Positions 18,442 through 27,833 of a stretch of DNA of 64,000 bases are shown one piece after another. The translations under genes and the position numbers were made by a program. Origin of the DNA: Roseihalotalea indica (lineage in GTDB: Bacteria; Bacteroidota; Bacteroidia; Cytophagales; Cyclobacteriaceae); NCBI RefSeq assembly GCF_022458895.1, contig NZ_JAINFL010000016.1, forward strand, positions 68,440 through 132,439. The letters are read 5' to 3'. The notes under the pieces were generated by a model, which saw only the letters and a list, made by a program, of their open reading frames with translations, did no database searches and was not told the DNA's origin. The first letter of the stretch is position 1, and every line of letters begins with the position of its first letter.

Positions 18442-19650
18442 ATGAAAATCATAAAAAATTATAAAGCCAGTAAGTGGTTAAACCTTCTTATTTTCTCTTT
18501 TTCTATCATGGCCTGCGAGTCGATGGAAGACACTTTTAGTGAGTTTACCGTAGAAGGCGAGACTATCTATATAGGAACTGCTGATACGGTATTGATTGGT
18601 CCTGGTTTTGAAAAGTTGCGTTTTTGGGTAGCCATTAATGCTGACCCTAAAATCAGTAGCGGTGTACTAAAAACAAGCGATGAGTCTATTATGCATGAGT
18701 TTGATGTGGTGCGAACCCAGAATGGTGAAGACACCGTTTCATTTGACCTTGAACTGCCCGAAGGTGAATACACCTTTGGTCTATTTTTAATGGATAATGC
18801 TGGGCATCAATCAGTACGACGGGAGGTACCGGCTACAGTGTACGGTCAGCGTTACCAGGAAAGCCTGATCAGCCGGGGCATTGTAAGTATCGACGCCTTT
18901 GCGGATAGTGCCACCTTTACTTGGGGCGACGCCGCGCCGAATGTTGTTACAACCACCCTCACTTATGAGGATGCTGACGGAAATATGCAGCGTGTAGAAG
19001 TATCGAATGAAACATCTCAAATGAAGGTAGGAAACTACAAATTAGGGGGAAAAATCAGTGTAGTCAGTGATTTTGCCCCATCAGAGTATGCTATTGAAAA
19101 GTTTGAATCCAACCCTACCGAAAAAGCCTTTCCCGAGGAATATTTGCTGGATAAGTCTATCATCACTCCCCTCAGATTGGCCGGCGATGCGGGTGACGGG
19201 TGTTATGGTTCATCATATGATAGATTAACTGATGGCTCTACCAGCGATTTCTGGCATAGTTGCGAAGATGAGGCCAATCTTCAGGACCAGTATCCCTGGG
19301 TGATGAGCTTTGATTTGGGCACCTCGGCGAACCTGAGCCGCTTCAGATTGGATGAGCGAGAAGGTTGCTGTGGTGATCGGAGTCCGGCTGCCTACCAGAT
19401 TTGGGGCACCAATAGTTTATCCGATACCACAGTGAATATTGATAGTGTCACAGTGGCAGAATGGGAGGCTGACGCTGCCTCTAAAGGATGGGTTAAGCTG
19501 GTAGATGTTTCTGGAAATGATCAGCCAACTTTCGAGATAGATATCCCGGAAAATGGCACAACGTACCAGTACTTACGATTAGTCGGTATATCCTCTATTG
19601 GTGGAGGGGCCGCTGCAAACTTTAATGAATTTACCTTTTGGGGTAAATAA
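18442..19650 (+). CDS. surface lipoprotein, DUF4998 plus discoidin-like domain
   Basis: A 402-residue lipoprotein. I chose the ATG at 18442, two bases after the previous stop; an earlier in-frame start at 18418 would overlap the upstream gene. The signal peptide ends SIMAC, with the lipid-anchored Cys near residue 24. The N-terminal half resembles DUF4998, and the C-terminal half looks like a discoidin-type domain (YDRLTDGSTSDFWHS, then YQIWGTNS and a final EFTFWGK). It shares the final FWG-type ending with its upstream neighbour, so the two may be distant relatives. It probably binds the same ligand as the SusCD system, but the substrate is unknown. Confidence 0.78.
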   Translation: MKIIKNYKASKWLNLLIFSFSIMACESMEDTFSEFTVEGETIYIGTADTVLIGPGFEKLRFWVAINADPKISSGVLKTSDESIMHEFDVVRTQNGEDTVSFDLELPEGEYTFGLFLMDNAGHQSVRREVPATVYGQRYQESLISRGIVSIDAFADSATFTWGDAAPNVVTTTLTYEDADGNMQRVEVSNETSQMKVGNYKLGGKISVVSDFAPSEYAIEKFESNPTEKAFPEEYLLDKSIITPLRLAGDAGDGCYGSSYDRLTDGSTSDFWHSCEDEANLQDQYPWVMSFDLGTSANLSRFRLDEREGCCGDRSPAAYQIWGTNSLSDTTVNIDSVTVAEWEADAASKGWVKLVDVSGNDQPTFEIDIPENGTTYQYLRLVGISSIGGGAAANFNEFTFWGK

Positions 19651-19683
19651 AAAGGCTGCCCATTTTTAGAGTCAACCAAAAAA

Positions 19684-19711
19684 AGGGGAAGATAGATATC
19701 TATCTTCCCCT
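19684..19711. terminator. 28-bp perfect palindrome, bidirectional intrinsic terminator
   Basis: AGGGGAAGATAGAT is followed immediately by its exact reverse complement. On the - strand it is followed by a run of T, so it is a good terminator for the tatA transcript. On the + strand it follows the DUF4998 gene by 33 bp, so it probably serves both convergent operons. Confidence 0.85.
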
Positions 19712-19717
19712 AAATTA

Positions 19718-19924
19718 TTAAACAGGTGTTTTATGGCTGCTTCCCCCCTCTTCAATCTCTCGCTGGATTTCCTTGGTTGCATCTTTAAACTCACGGATGC
19801 CTCGCCCCAGCCCCCTGGCCATTTCGGGAATTTTGTTAGCACCAAAGAAAATCAGTATGGTAAGCAAAATGACGACCACTTCCCAGCCACCAATACCACC
19901 TAAAAATAACAATACAGTTTGCAT
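19718..19924 (-). CDS. tatA: twin-arginine translocase subunit TatA/E
   Basis: A 68-residue Tat pore subunit. It has a short N-terminal membrane helix containing WEVVVILLTILIFFG, the FGxxKIPEMARGLG hinge and an amphipathic helix, then a charged tail. Length and motif order match TatA. No tatB or tatC is in the window, so the rest of the translocase is elsewhere. It is last in a probable operon with the HMA-like gene (10 bp away) and the disrupted membrane-protein gene, and ends at the palindromic terminator. Confidence 0.93.
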   Translation of the reverse strand: MQTVLLFLGGIGGWEVVVILLTILIFFGANKIPEMARGLGRGIREFKDATKEIQREIEEGGSSHKTPV

Positions 19925-19934
19925 AGTATATTAA

Positions 19935-20198
19935 TTAAAAATGTAAAAGAGAGGATTTAGGAAATGCGTGAAACCCATAGTTGCTCATCTGACGTTGCAC
20001 GTCTTTAATCGCAATTGGAGTGCTCGCATGAATTACAAGTTCGCAGGGAAACTTCTCGTCATTGAGTTCCACGCTGCTAATGCCCGGAAAACCATTCAAA
20101 ACATTTTGCACAAATTTGTAATCAGTGGTGCGATCAGCACTCATAAGAAACGTTTTACCGGTAGTACCAGGGAATATATGATCTGAGATATAGCACAT
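19935..20198 (-). CDS. HMA-like small protein lacking the metal-binding CxxC
   Basis: An 87-residue protein whose central part (KTFLMSADRTTDY to YGFHAFPK) has the beta-alpha-beta-beta-alpha-beta pattern of a heavy-metal-associated domain. The helix-rich RTTDYKFVQNVLNGFPGISSVELN stretch is where MerP/CopZ proteins carry their CxxC; no such pair is present here. A divergent, perhaps non-metal-binding, HMA fold is the best reading. The first 15 residues look non-conserved, so the true start may lie at an internal codon. It is next to tatA and a disrupted membrane-protein gene. Confidence 0.6.
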   Translation of the reverse strand: MCYISDHIFPGTTGKTFLMSADRTTDYKFVQNVLNGFPGISSVELNDEKFPCELVIHASTPIAIKDVQRQMSNYGFHAFPKSSLLHF

Positions 20199-20203
20199 AG
20201 TAA

Positions 20204-20702
20204 TTAAATTTTAGCCTGAAAATGAGTTAAAAAACAGCTATAAAAACTGATAAGCAGACCGCGCATGTTAATATGGCGGGTACACTTTAGAAGTAAGATA
20301 AAGAGCAGGCTAAATAAGGAAGGAGCAGTCCAGCAAATAAATGCTTCTGTTCCTAAAAGGAAAAGTAACGGGTGCCGGATTACATTGAGCAAAAGGATCA
20401 GCATACCACCCAGCCCCATTCCAGGAAGAAAGTGAGCAGGCCAAAGCATACATATCCCGGTGGCTCTCGTTTTCCGTTTCACTGATGATTCCAATTAAAG
20501 ATGGAGCCAACAGACCGAAACGAGCATGATGCATGCCTTCCCGCTGAACGGATAAACTTTCGGCGGTAATATCTAAAGTTGAATAGGATTTTTCTAGATA
20601 CTCGTGAAGCTCAAAACTTGCATAAGCTGCCGACAGTACTGCCCCGTGGAGGCAGCAAAAAAGTATCAGCAGATTAGAAACTTTATGTAAAAGCTTATGC
20701 AT
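20204..20702 (-). pseudogene. probable frameshifted small membrane protein (MerC-like in shape)
   Basis: Two overlapping frames together look like one membrane protein. The first (from 20702) gives a 5' half with a hydrophobic segment LLILFCCLHGAVLSAAYASF and continues to about 20440. It then becomes low-quality sequence. The second frame (to 20204) starts making sense there, with two further hydrophobic segments (GMGLGGMLILLLNVI and SLFSLLFILLLK). A one-base change near 20440 would join them into a protein of about 160 residues. The hydrophobic start with Cys and His resembles MerC-type proteins, which often accompany HMA proteins, but I am not certain. Two separate small genes are the alternative. 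Confidence 0.4.
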
Positions 20703-20973
20703 ACTTTGAATATCCTAACTAAAGGAAGTTATTTTTTTAAACTTATCAAATATTCAGCCTTAAATATATTTTTAGAATAAGTATTTGATGAAGTTGATAT
20801 AAAAACGTAAATGAAGGAATGAAAGTTGAAAAATTTTAAGAAAAAGCTGAGACTAGTCTACCAGAATACTTGACCGAGTATCTATCAATTATTTGGTAAT
20901 TATCACCAGTCTCTGCTAGGTCTGATTGATACCTTACCCCTCTTTACTTAGATTGCTTAAGGTATTACAAATA

Positions 20974-21534
20974 TCATCCCGGCTGGTAGCATACAACCAC
21001 GATTCCGCAGGAAAAAGGAATTGATTTCACTAATTTCATCGGTAGGGGTTGTTCAAGTTTTTCAAATATGGGCATTCCTCCCCCAAGTGAAGTAGGATTA
21101 ATAAAAAGGTGATATTCGTCAATTAAGTTATGCTTTACTAGACTGGAAACGAAGGTTCCGCCACCGTAGGCAATAATATCACCCCCGTCCTGTTCTTTGA
21201 GTTCGTTTATTTCCGCTTTCAGGTCACCAGTAGCCAAAACCGTATGAGCCCACTCCGACTTTTCCAGGGTTTTGGTAAACACTACCTTGGGCGTTTTCAC
21301 AAACTTTTTAGCGTCCTCATCATTGGTATCGCTTTCCAACCTCGATGTCCAGGTAGGGATAAACCCTTGCGCCAGGTTTCGTCCTAGCACAATTGTGTCA
21401 ACTGGGTTAGTAAGATCATCAACGTACTGCTTTAGTGCATCATCCCAATCCCATACTAGCCAATCCATTTCACCGTTTGGCCCAGCTATATAACCATCAA
21501 CCGACATTTGCACCTGTAATTTCAGCTTTCTCAT
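20974..21534 (-). CDS. dihydrofolate reductase-like / RibD C-terminal family protein
   Basis: A 186-residue protein of the RibD C-terminal/DHFR-like fold (YyaP/YwjB type), a presumed NADPH-dependent reductase of unknown substrate. It begins MRKLKLQVQMSVDGYIAGPNGEMDW, the family signature. It also has DTIVLGRNLAQGF and GGDIIAYGGGTFVSSL near residue 130, and ends with LGGGMPIF. Such proteins are not authentic folate enzymes. It stands alone, preceding the glycan-utilisation locus on the same strand but separated from it. Confidence 0.85.
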   Translation of the reverse strand: MRKLKLQVQMSVDGYIAGPNGEMDWLVWDWDDALKQYVDDLTNPVDTIVLGRNLAQGFIPTWTSRLESDTNDEDAKKFVKTPKVVFTKTLEKSEWAHTVLATGDLKAEINELKEQDGGDIIAYGGGTFVSSLVKHNLIDEYHLFINPTSLGGGMPIFEKLEQPLPMKLVKSIPFSCGIVVVCYQPG

Positions 21535-21663
21535 ACATGTTAGATTTAATTGTTTAATCTATACAAAGATAGGCTGAAAACGAAAAGTAATGAGGGGGAG
21601 AAAGCGGCAAACACTAAGGGGACTTGCGACACTTTTTATTTCAAATTTGCGACTAACTGTCAC

Positions 21664-22908
21664 TTACTCGTCCCAGATTGCTTTTATGGTTTTTTCCAGG
21701 TTTAGGCCATCAGGAAAGTCTTCCGTACGGGTATTAGCCCGATTCTTAATAATCGGAGTGCCATCGCATACGCTTACAATGCGGGAGACGGGCATTTGCA
21801 GGTAGCCATTTTCATCGTGCTCCCGCACCCAGTGCCAGGCATACTTTAGCCACTCTTGCCGATACTCTTCATCCTGCAAGTAAAACCAACTGATTTCATC
21901 GTATCCCCACACAAAATGAGAGGAGGTGTCAGCTACTCCCGGATTACGACTGCAACCAAAATTATCAAACTCTACCAGATAGGGTAACGAGACGCACGTC
22001 CAGCCGCTGGGAGTAGTACAGCCTAGGCTTCTTCCGTAGAGTGCGTCCAGATGCCCTACTTCCAGTTCGGCCTCCTGAGGCTTATCAGGAATCTCTTTAA
22101 TACGCATCGGGAACGTATTAAAATCAAGCAGACTGGTACCGTCTACTACCATACCACCCGAAGGTGTATGTGCATCCAGCAGCACCCAACCCCGACGGGC
22201 ATGCTTCCGAGCAAAGGCTCGTATTTTTGTAAGAAATTCTGACCAATGATGTAGTTCCGGGTCAGCCATACCGATCAGGGCGATTTGCCCCAGGTGGAGG
22301 GCTTCACAGCCGATGTTCATATACGTGCCGGCCAGAAACATCAGCCAGAGTTGGGTTTCGGTTTGGGTGATATCGGGCACGCTGCCGCTTCGGCCCCAGT
22401 GGTTCACCATCTTCCCTTCAGGGTTTAGCATGGATTCGTACCGGAAAGTGCGGTTTTCTACGGGTAGATCAAACTCCTCAAAAACCCAGGCTGGCACTTT
22501 TACCTGGTTTACCTTCGGGCTGATCATCTCAAAGAGAGCCGCCTGAAAAATCACACCCTCATCATTCGCATGCACTTGCCTGACTAACTTTTTTGCTTCT
22601 GCTAAAAACTCAGGATGATTAAAGGTATCTTCCTTACCCCAACGATAAATGGCCCGACCAATAAATTTAGCCCCGATATTATCAATCAATCGCACATCGT
22701 CTTCTTTATTCGGATAGGTCCCGTTGTTATTATAAGGATCAACCGCTAAAAACTCCGCCATCGTTACCGAGCGGCTCAGATAATTTTCTAAAACCATCCT
22801 TGATATTCCCGATTGATCAAACTCATAATCTCTGGAACTCGGTGGTAATTGGCACATGAATAACAGAGGAAAGGCTAAAGAGAGGGCAGCGTTAAGAGAA
22901 GTAAGCAT
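21664..22908 (-). CDS. secreted protein of unknown function in a glycan locus
   Basis: I do not recognise a named family. The 414-residue protein has a hydrophobic N-terminus (LNAALSLAFPLLFMC), so it is probably exported. The body alternates helices and strands in a way that suggests a TIM barrel. Acidic or polar residues end strands (AALFEMISP, MNIGCEALHLG, WVLLDAHTPSGG, YLVEFDNFG), as in clan GH-A glycosidases. This is inference from pattern, not homology. It is the last gene of the locus containing SusCD, GH95, two GH71/99-like proteins and an esterase, 29 bp after the esterase, so a role in the same glycan pathway is likely. Confidence 0.6.
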   Translation of the reverse strand: MLTSLNAALSLAFPLLFMCQLPPSSRDYEFDQSGISRMVLENYLSRSVTMAEFLAVDPYNNNGTYPNKEDDVRLIDNIGAKFIGRAIYRWGKEDTFNHPEFLAEAKKLVRQVHANDEGVIFQAALFEMISPKVNQVKVPAWVFEEFDLPVENRTFRYESMLNPEGKMVNHWGRSGSVPDITQTETQLWLMFLAGTYMNIGCEALHLGQIALIGMADPELHHWSEFLTKIRAFARKHARRGWVLLDAHTPSGGMVVDGTSLLDFNTFPMRIKEIPDKPQEAELEVGHLDALYGRSLGCTTPSGWTCVSLPYLVEFDNFGCSRNPGVADTSSHFVWGYDEISWFYLQDEEYRQEWLKYAWHWVREHDENGYLQMPVSRIVSVCDGTPIIKNRANTRTEDFPDGLNLEKTIKAIWDE

Positions 22909-22937
22909 GAGTACCGTAATTTGATAAATGCAGGTTA

Positions 22938-23939
22938 TTACCTTGAATTCAGCGATAAGGTGCGGGTCAGAAAATCATCCAGTATCTGCTGAAAACCTTC
23001 ACCACCCGGATAGGCGTGCCCCCCACCCAAGGTCATCCAGTAGGTAGCATCTGCTCCCTGAATGGTTAAGGCTTTATAAAGCGCTTTACCTTCCAGACCG
23101 GGCACAATAGGATCAAGCTCACCATCACAGATAAGCAAAGGCGGCAGCTTCTTCCTGACGTGGGCCATCGGACTCATACGAGTATACAATGCCTTATTTG
23201 CCGGAGAATCAGGAACAATACCGTGAAACAATACCCTAAAGCGAGGGCGAGAATCGTTGGGTATACTTTCATCGGGTGCCCGATACGTGATAGTGCCATC
23301 CGGAGCCCGGACTTCGTCGTCAGGCCCCTCATTCCAAAACCGTAAGAAATCAGTTGGGGCAATAAAGCTAAAACAATTAATGACGTTGGCACTAATTCCT
23401 TCCAGCCCCTCCGTAGGGCCGCCATCATCAAAATCTTCCGGGACCATCGCCACCATTAAGCTCAGATGCCCACCTGCGGAGCCGCCCATCACTCCGATGC
23501 GATCGGGGTCAATATGGAATCGTGCTGCATTTTTCCGGATGAAGCGGATGGCATTACGGCAATCCCGAATGTTCTGGGGAAAACCACCTTCTTGTCCCAA
23601 ACGGTATCTAATTGAGAAAACCGCAATTCCTTTGTCGGTAAATGTATTAGACACCTCAGTGGCCGGGCTACCGCCCGACCACCAACCACCGTGAATATCG
23701 ACCATCACGGGAGCCACTTTTGTGGTATCAGCAGGTAAGAAAGCATTCAACGTCAGTGTTTTCCCATCTACTGTGCAGTAGGGTATATTAAACTCTTCAG
23801 TATAACCCGATGTTCGTGCACTTGCCTCCTGGGCGAAAGAACCCAGGATGAGAAGACAAAGTAAAAGCCTGAAAACAAAGCCGGTTGGCTTAATAAGCAG
23901 CAGAAAGTTGTTCCGTTGGCTAACTGGGAGATATTGCAT
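22938..23939 (-). CDS. secreted alpha/beta-hydrolase, carbohydrate esterase-like
   Basis: A 333-residue serine hydrolase of the HSL/BD-FAE-like group. It has a signal peptide ending near ASA (about residue 41). The oxyanion-hole motif HGGWWSGG lies near residue 85. The nucleophile elbow GGSAGG is near 156, an acidic residue sits in DGELDPIVP, and the catalytic His is in GGGHAYPGG near the C-terminus. In this setting it probably removes acyl or feruloyl substituents from the glycan. It lies between the unknown gene and GH95, with spacings of 29 and 3 bp, so it is translated from the same transcript. Confidence 0.82.
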   Translation of the reverse strand: MQYLPVSQRNNFLLLIKPTGFVFRLLLCLLILGSFAQEASARTSGYTEEFNIPYCTVDGKTLTLNAFLPADTTKVAPVMVDIHGGWWSGGSPATEVSNTFTDKGIAVFSIRYRLGQEGGFPQNIRDCRNAIRFIRKNAARFHIDPDRIGVMGGSAGGHLSLMVAMVPEDFDDGGPTEGLEGISANVINCFSFIAPTDFLRFWNEGPDDEVRAPDGTITYRAPDESIPNDSRPRFRVLFHGIVPDSPANKALYTRMSPMAHVRKKLPPLLICDGELDPIVPGLEGKALYKALTIQGADATYWMTLGGGHAYPGGEGFQQILDDFLTRTLSLNSR

Positions 23940-23942
23940 AAT

Positions 23943-26459
23943 TTACCGCTCTTCCAGGTTTTCGTCTAGCTGAAGCACTTCGCCGGGGGTAGTGACAAAC
24001 TTCATTTCCTTCCCATTAGCTCTCAGATAAAGATCTCCCCCTATGGTTGAAGTAATATTAACCTCGGTGACCTGCCGGTCTTCCCAGGCCATATCAATCA
24101 CAAACCCACCGCGTGCGCATAAGCCTTTTACTGAGCCGCCAGGTAAAGAAGATGGAAGGGACGGCAGCAGATGGACGTCGAACGTTCCATCCTGGTTTTG
24201 AAGGTGGCTTTGAACCAGCATCTCGGCGATGGCTGCCGTCGCCCCGAAGTTTCCATCAATCTGAAAGGGAGGGTGATTATCAAACAGGTTGGGAAGGGTT
24301 TTCGTCGTGAGCAGCACCGACAGCAGCTTGTAAGCATGATCACCATCGTGCAGTCGGTTCCACATGTTTATTTTCCAGGCCAGGCTCCAGCCAGTACCAT
24401 CATCGCCCCGGGCATTCAGAGTTTTCTTGGCGGCCTCGGCCAGTTCAGGTGTTCCTCCTACCGTAATCTGGTTGCCGGGATGTAAGCCGTATAAATGAGA
24501 TGTATGCCGATGGTGCGGTTCTACTTCTTTATAATCCTCGGCCCACTCCATAATGCGCCCTGTGCTCGGACTAACCCGGATAGGTGCCAGTTGAGACAGG
24601 GTTTGCCGGCATTCTTCCCGGAAAGCCTTATCAGTATCCAATATTTCACTGGCCGCTATACAGTGGTTTAGCAAGTCATGGATAATCTCCAGGTCCATGG
24701 TGGCTCCGTACGTGAAAACTGAGGTTTCTCCATCGGGAAGAAAGAAAGCATTCTCGGGGGAATAAGACGGGTTGGTTACCAGCTTTCCGGCATAGGCAAT
24801 ACCATCCGGAGCTTTAACCAGAAAATCCATAATAAAGCGAGCAGCACCTTTCATCAGTGGATAGGCTCGTTCTTTCAGAAACATCTGATCACCGGTGTAC
24901 AGGTAATGTTCCCAGGGATGCCGGGCCAGCCAGGCTGCTCCCATAGGCCATATTCCCTGCGGACCGTCAGCGGGGGCGGTAAAACCCCAGGCATCAGTTA
25001 GGTGATGTACTACCCAGCCGTCCGCGCCATACAACGCTTTTGCGGTACGCTCACCCGGTTCTACCAGCGCCTCCATCAGATCAAACAGCGGCAGGTGGAG
25101 TTCTGATAAGTTGGTGATCTCGGCCGGCCAGTAGTTCATCTGTAAATTGATGTTGGTATGGTAATCGGCATTCCAGGGTGGGTTCATCTGCCAAGCCCAA
25201 AGCCCCTGAAGGTTCGCCGGCATGGTACCCGGACGAGAACTACTGATGAGCAGGTAGCGACCGTACTGGAAAAATGTTTCTACCAAATTCGGATTCGGCG
25301 CACCAGTCTGGCGAGCTTCTTCCAGTTGTTCATTGGTGGGGAGAAGCGCAACTTCGTCTGCCTGAGCACTGAGATTGATCTCCATCCGGTTAAAGAGCCG
25401 CTGGTGCTCAGCCACATGATCTGACCGGAGTTGATCATAGGTCTTCTTTGCTGCCTTAGCAATCGTTTCAGCATTGCGACTTTCAAGCTCGGTCATTGAC
25501 GCCGTGGTTCGTGCAGTCATATTATCCAATCCTGGGTAGCTGGTAGTTCCGGCAACATATAGAGTAACTTCCGAAGCATCACTTATTGACATGATTTCGT
25601 CCTCAATACTAACGCTCCCCCCCTCAGTTACCGCTCTGAGTTGGGCCGCAAAACGGACTCCCCGGTCAGCACCGTTCTGATCTTTTGTAGCAATCTGGCC
25701 TTGCAGAAGTAATGAGGTAGGATCGTCAGGCGAGGCGATGCACTGAGCATCCTGGGCTCGCTTCAGGGTTAAGTCAAGATTAATAGCTTCGGGTTGGCTG
25801 GCGGTAATATGTACGATGATCACATCGTCTACCGGAGATGCAAAAGTTTCTCGGGTATAGGTTACACCATCTGATTCGTAGTGGGTAGTGACAATGGCGG
25901 TGGAAAGATCCAGGCTGTGGGTATAATCAACCGCTTGTTGCTGAGGAGTAGCAAACCACAGTTCACCTAATGATTGGTAGGGCTTCACTCCCTTGGGGCG
26001 CCCCATCATGTGCTGTTCTGCAAGTTTCACCGCCTGGTTGTTTCTACCTTCAAACAGCAATTTCTGTACTTCCGGTAACGTTTTCAATGAAGAGGCATCA
26101 TTCGGGTCAAGAGCATACCCATCCCATAAAGAGCTCTCATTCAGCTGGATGCGCTCATCGGCAACCCCACCGAATACCATCGCACCTAGCCTTCCGTTTC
26201 CAATGGGCAAAGCCTCCTCCCATACCTGAGCTGACTGATTATACCAAAGTAAGTACTGCCCATCGGGCTTTTCGCCCTGACCGGAAAACTGTGCTCGATC
26301 ATTCCATTCAGCGGCAATATCTTCGGTACGCTGGGTGGCAGGAACTGGGTTAGTTTGAGCCAGTAAATGTTGAGGAAGACACCCTAAAATTCCGAAGAAC
26401 AGAAGACGATAAACGTATTTGGTTCTGTTAGTGTAGTGCATAAATGAGTTATAGGTCAT
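23943..26459 (-). CDS. GH95 family glycoside hydrolase (alpha-L-fucosidase/galactosidase type)
   Basis: An 838-residue exported glycosidase. GH95 members are inverting alpha-1,2-L-fucosidases or alpha-L-galactosidases. The signal peptide ends at LLAQ (about residue 35). The N-terminal beta domain has the family start [20 protein letters not shown] and [10 protein letters not shown] near residue 90. The helical catalytic barrel includes [38 protein letters not shown] and [17 protein letters not shown]. Full length is as expected. ATGs at 26459 and 26441 are both possible starts. It indicates fucose (or L-galactose) decorations on the target glycan. The esterase starts three bases after its stop. 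Confidence 0.9.
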   Translation of the reverse strand: MTYNSFMHYTNRTKYVYRLLFFGILGCLPQHLLAQTNPVPATQRTEDIAAEWNDRAQFSGQGEKPDGQYLLWYNQSAQVWEEALPIGNGRLGAMVFGGVADERIQLNESSLWDGYALDPNDASSLKTLPEVQKLLFEGRNNQAVKLAEQHMMGRPKGVKPYQSLGELWFATPQQQAVDYTHSLDLSTAIVTTHYESDGVTYTRETFASPVDDVIIVHITASQPEAINLDLTLKRAQDAQCIASPDDPTSLLLQGQIATKDQNGADRGVRFAAQLRAVTEGGSVSIEDEIMSISDASEVTLYVAGTTSYPGLDNMTARTTASMTELESRNAETIAKAAKKTYDQLRSDHVAEHQRLFNRMEINLSAQADEVALLPTNEQLEEARQTGAPNPNLVETFFQYGRYLLISSSRPGTMPANLQGLWAWQMNPPWNADYHTNINLQMNYWPAEITNLSELHLPLFDLMEALVEPGERTAKALYGADGWVVHHLTDAWGFTAPADGPQGIWPMGAAWLARHPWEHYLYTGDQMFLKERAYPLMKGAARFIMDFLVKAPDGIAYAGKLVTNPSYSPENAFFLPDGETSVFTYGATMDLEIIHDLLNHCIAASEILDTDKAFREECRQTLSQLAPIRVSPSTGRIMEWAEDYKEVEPHHRHTSHLYGLHPGNQITVGGTPELAEAAKKTLNARGDDGTGWSLAWKINMWNRLHDGDHAYKLLSVLLTTKTLPNLFDNHPPFQIDGNFGATAAIAEMLVQSHLQNQDGTFDVHLLPSLPSSLPGGSVKGLCARGGFVIDMAWEDRQVTEVNITSTIGGDLYLRANGKEMKFVTTPGEVLQLDENLEER

Positions 26460-26533
26460 GATGAGAAGTAGTATTTGATTGATGACACTTGCGTCAGAAA
26501 AACAAAATAACTACTTCTTTCTATTTTTTTCGG

Positions 26534-27829
26534 CTATTGTACCGGCATCTCTTCCATTAGAGGAACTTCCCTTCTAAGCATCTGCCCAGCCTGCCCGGTA
26601 AGAAACAGGTAATGATCGGAAGGCATACCATCATTGCCTACAAACTTAATTTTATCTCCGCTGGGTGGATTGTCCGATACTTTGAAAATAGCCGTTCCTT
26701 CATCTACCTCATCAAACATAGCCACGTACAGCATTTCGGCACCCGATTTCAGTGAAGTATAGATCAGATCCCAGTAAAACTCTCCTCTCAGACGGGGAAT
26801 GGCTCCGTAGGCGGTGTATTTTGCCAGATCAGGGTTCGCCAGCGATAAATTGCGCCAACTGAAGCCGGGGTACACAATCGGGACATAGTCTACTCCGTTC
26901 TCTTTTGCCCAGGCAATATCCGCCATCACGTGATCGCGAAAATAGCTCATTTCTTCATGCACCAGCGGGGTGAACCGTTGCACCATCCAGGGCAACACAA
27001 TATCGGCCGACCGGATTAACTCATGCAGGTAAGGGTCGGGCAGACAGTCTTTGTTGAGCTCGCGGAAATAGGTAGGTACCCCCAACATCACTGCACAACC
27101 GCCGTAGACCGGGTCGTTCTTAAGAAAATCAATGAGTCGGTTCACTCCGATGTCGCGAATATTATAGGGGCGGTCGGGGAAGCCTAATCCCCAGATGGCA
27201 ACCAACGGCTTTCCGTTATGAAACAGGTAATTCTGATTCTCCTGATGGCTGGTCACTTTCAGTTCATCTACCAGCATTTTCCAGTCTTCAATCACCGACG
27301 AACAATCTTCGCCCCGGGCTCGCAGACCAGACAGGTCATACATAACCGCAATGGCGCGGTCATTTTTCTCAGCGGCATTCAGGGCATTTTTCAGAATGAT
27401 ATCGGATGACTTATCGCTGCGCTCATACCCTCGGGTTACTCCAAAGAAGCGTTGCATAAACACGCCATCTACCCCATATTCTTTCATCCATTGAAAATGA
27501 AGGTCGGTAGTGCTGGGGTCTACCGAACTAAACACTTTTGCCGATGAGCCATTTGCCTGTTTAAAGTCTGTTTCATAAGTCTTTTCGTATTCCGTCACAT
27601 CCGGCCAGAAATCAACGGTAACGTGTTCTTCATCAAACTTTCCATCCCGGCCGTAGTGGCCCCACTCGCTGCCTGAGCCATCATCTGGAGTCCGGAACCA
27701 GCCCTGGTAACCGGCCATCACCAGCCCTTTGTAGGAAGGAAACTTCCCTACCGGGCCGTGTTTGCTTTGCGCTATCGCAATGGAAGAGAGAAATATAAAA
27801 ATCAGGATGAATTGAGCTTTTTTTTGCAT
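26534..27829 (-). CDS. GH71/99-like glycoside hydrolase (copy 1)
   Basis: A 431-residue secreted protein of the glycoside hydrolase 71/99-like group, with a signal peptide ending IAIAQ near residue 21. It has the family pattern VMAGYQGWF near 40, then VDFWPDV, LHFQWMKEYGVDGVFMQRF, AIAVMYDLSGL and a C-terminal EMLYVAMFDEVDEGTAIFK with acidic catalytic candidates. GH99 enzymes cleave alpha-1,2-mannosidic linkages; the exact activity here cannot be read from sequence. It is followed on the same strand by GH95 and preceded by a paralogue only four bases upstream. Confidence 0.82.
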   Translation of the reverse strand: MQKKAQFILIFIFLSSIAIAQSKHGPVGKFPSYKGLVMAGYQGWFRTPDDGSGSEWGHYGRDGKFDEEHVTVDFWPDVTEYEKTYETDFKQANGSSAKVFSSVDPSTTDLHFQWMKEYGVDGVFMQRFFGVTRGYERSDKSSDIILKNALNAAEKNDRAIAVMYDLSGLRARGEDCSSVIEDWKMLVDELKVTSHQENQNYLFHNGKPLVAIWGLGFPDRPYNIRDIGVNRLIDFLKNDPVYGGCAVMLGVPTYFRELNKDCLPDPYLHELIRSADIVLPWMVQRFTPLVHEEMSYFRDHVMADIAWAKENGVDYVPIVYPGFSWRNLSLANPDLAKYTAYGAIPRLRGEFYWDLIYTSLKSGAEMLYVAMFDEVDEGTAIFKVSDNPPSGDKIKFVGNDGMPSDHYLFLTGQAGQMLRREVPLMEEMPVQ

Positions 27830-27833
27830 GAGG

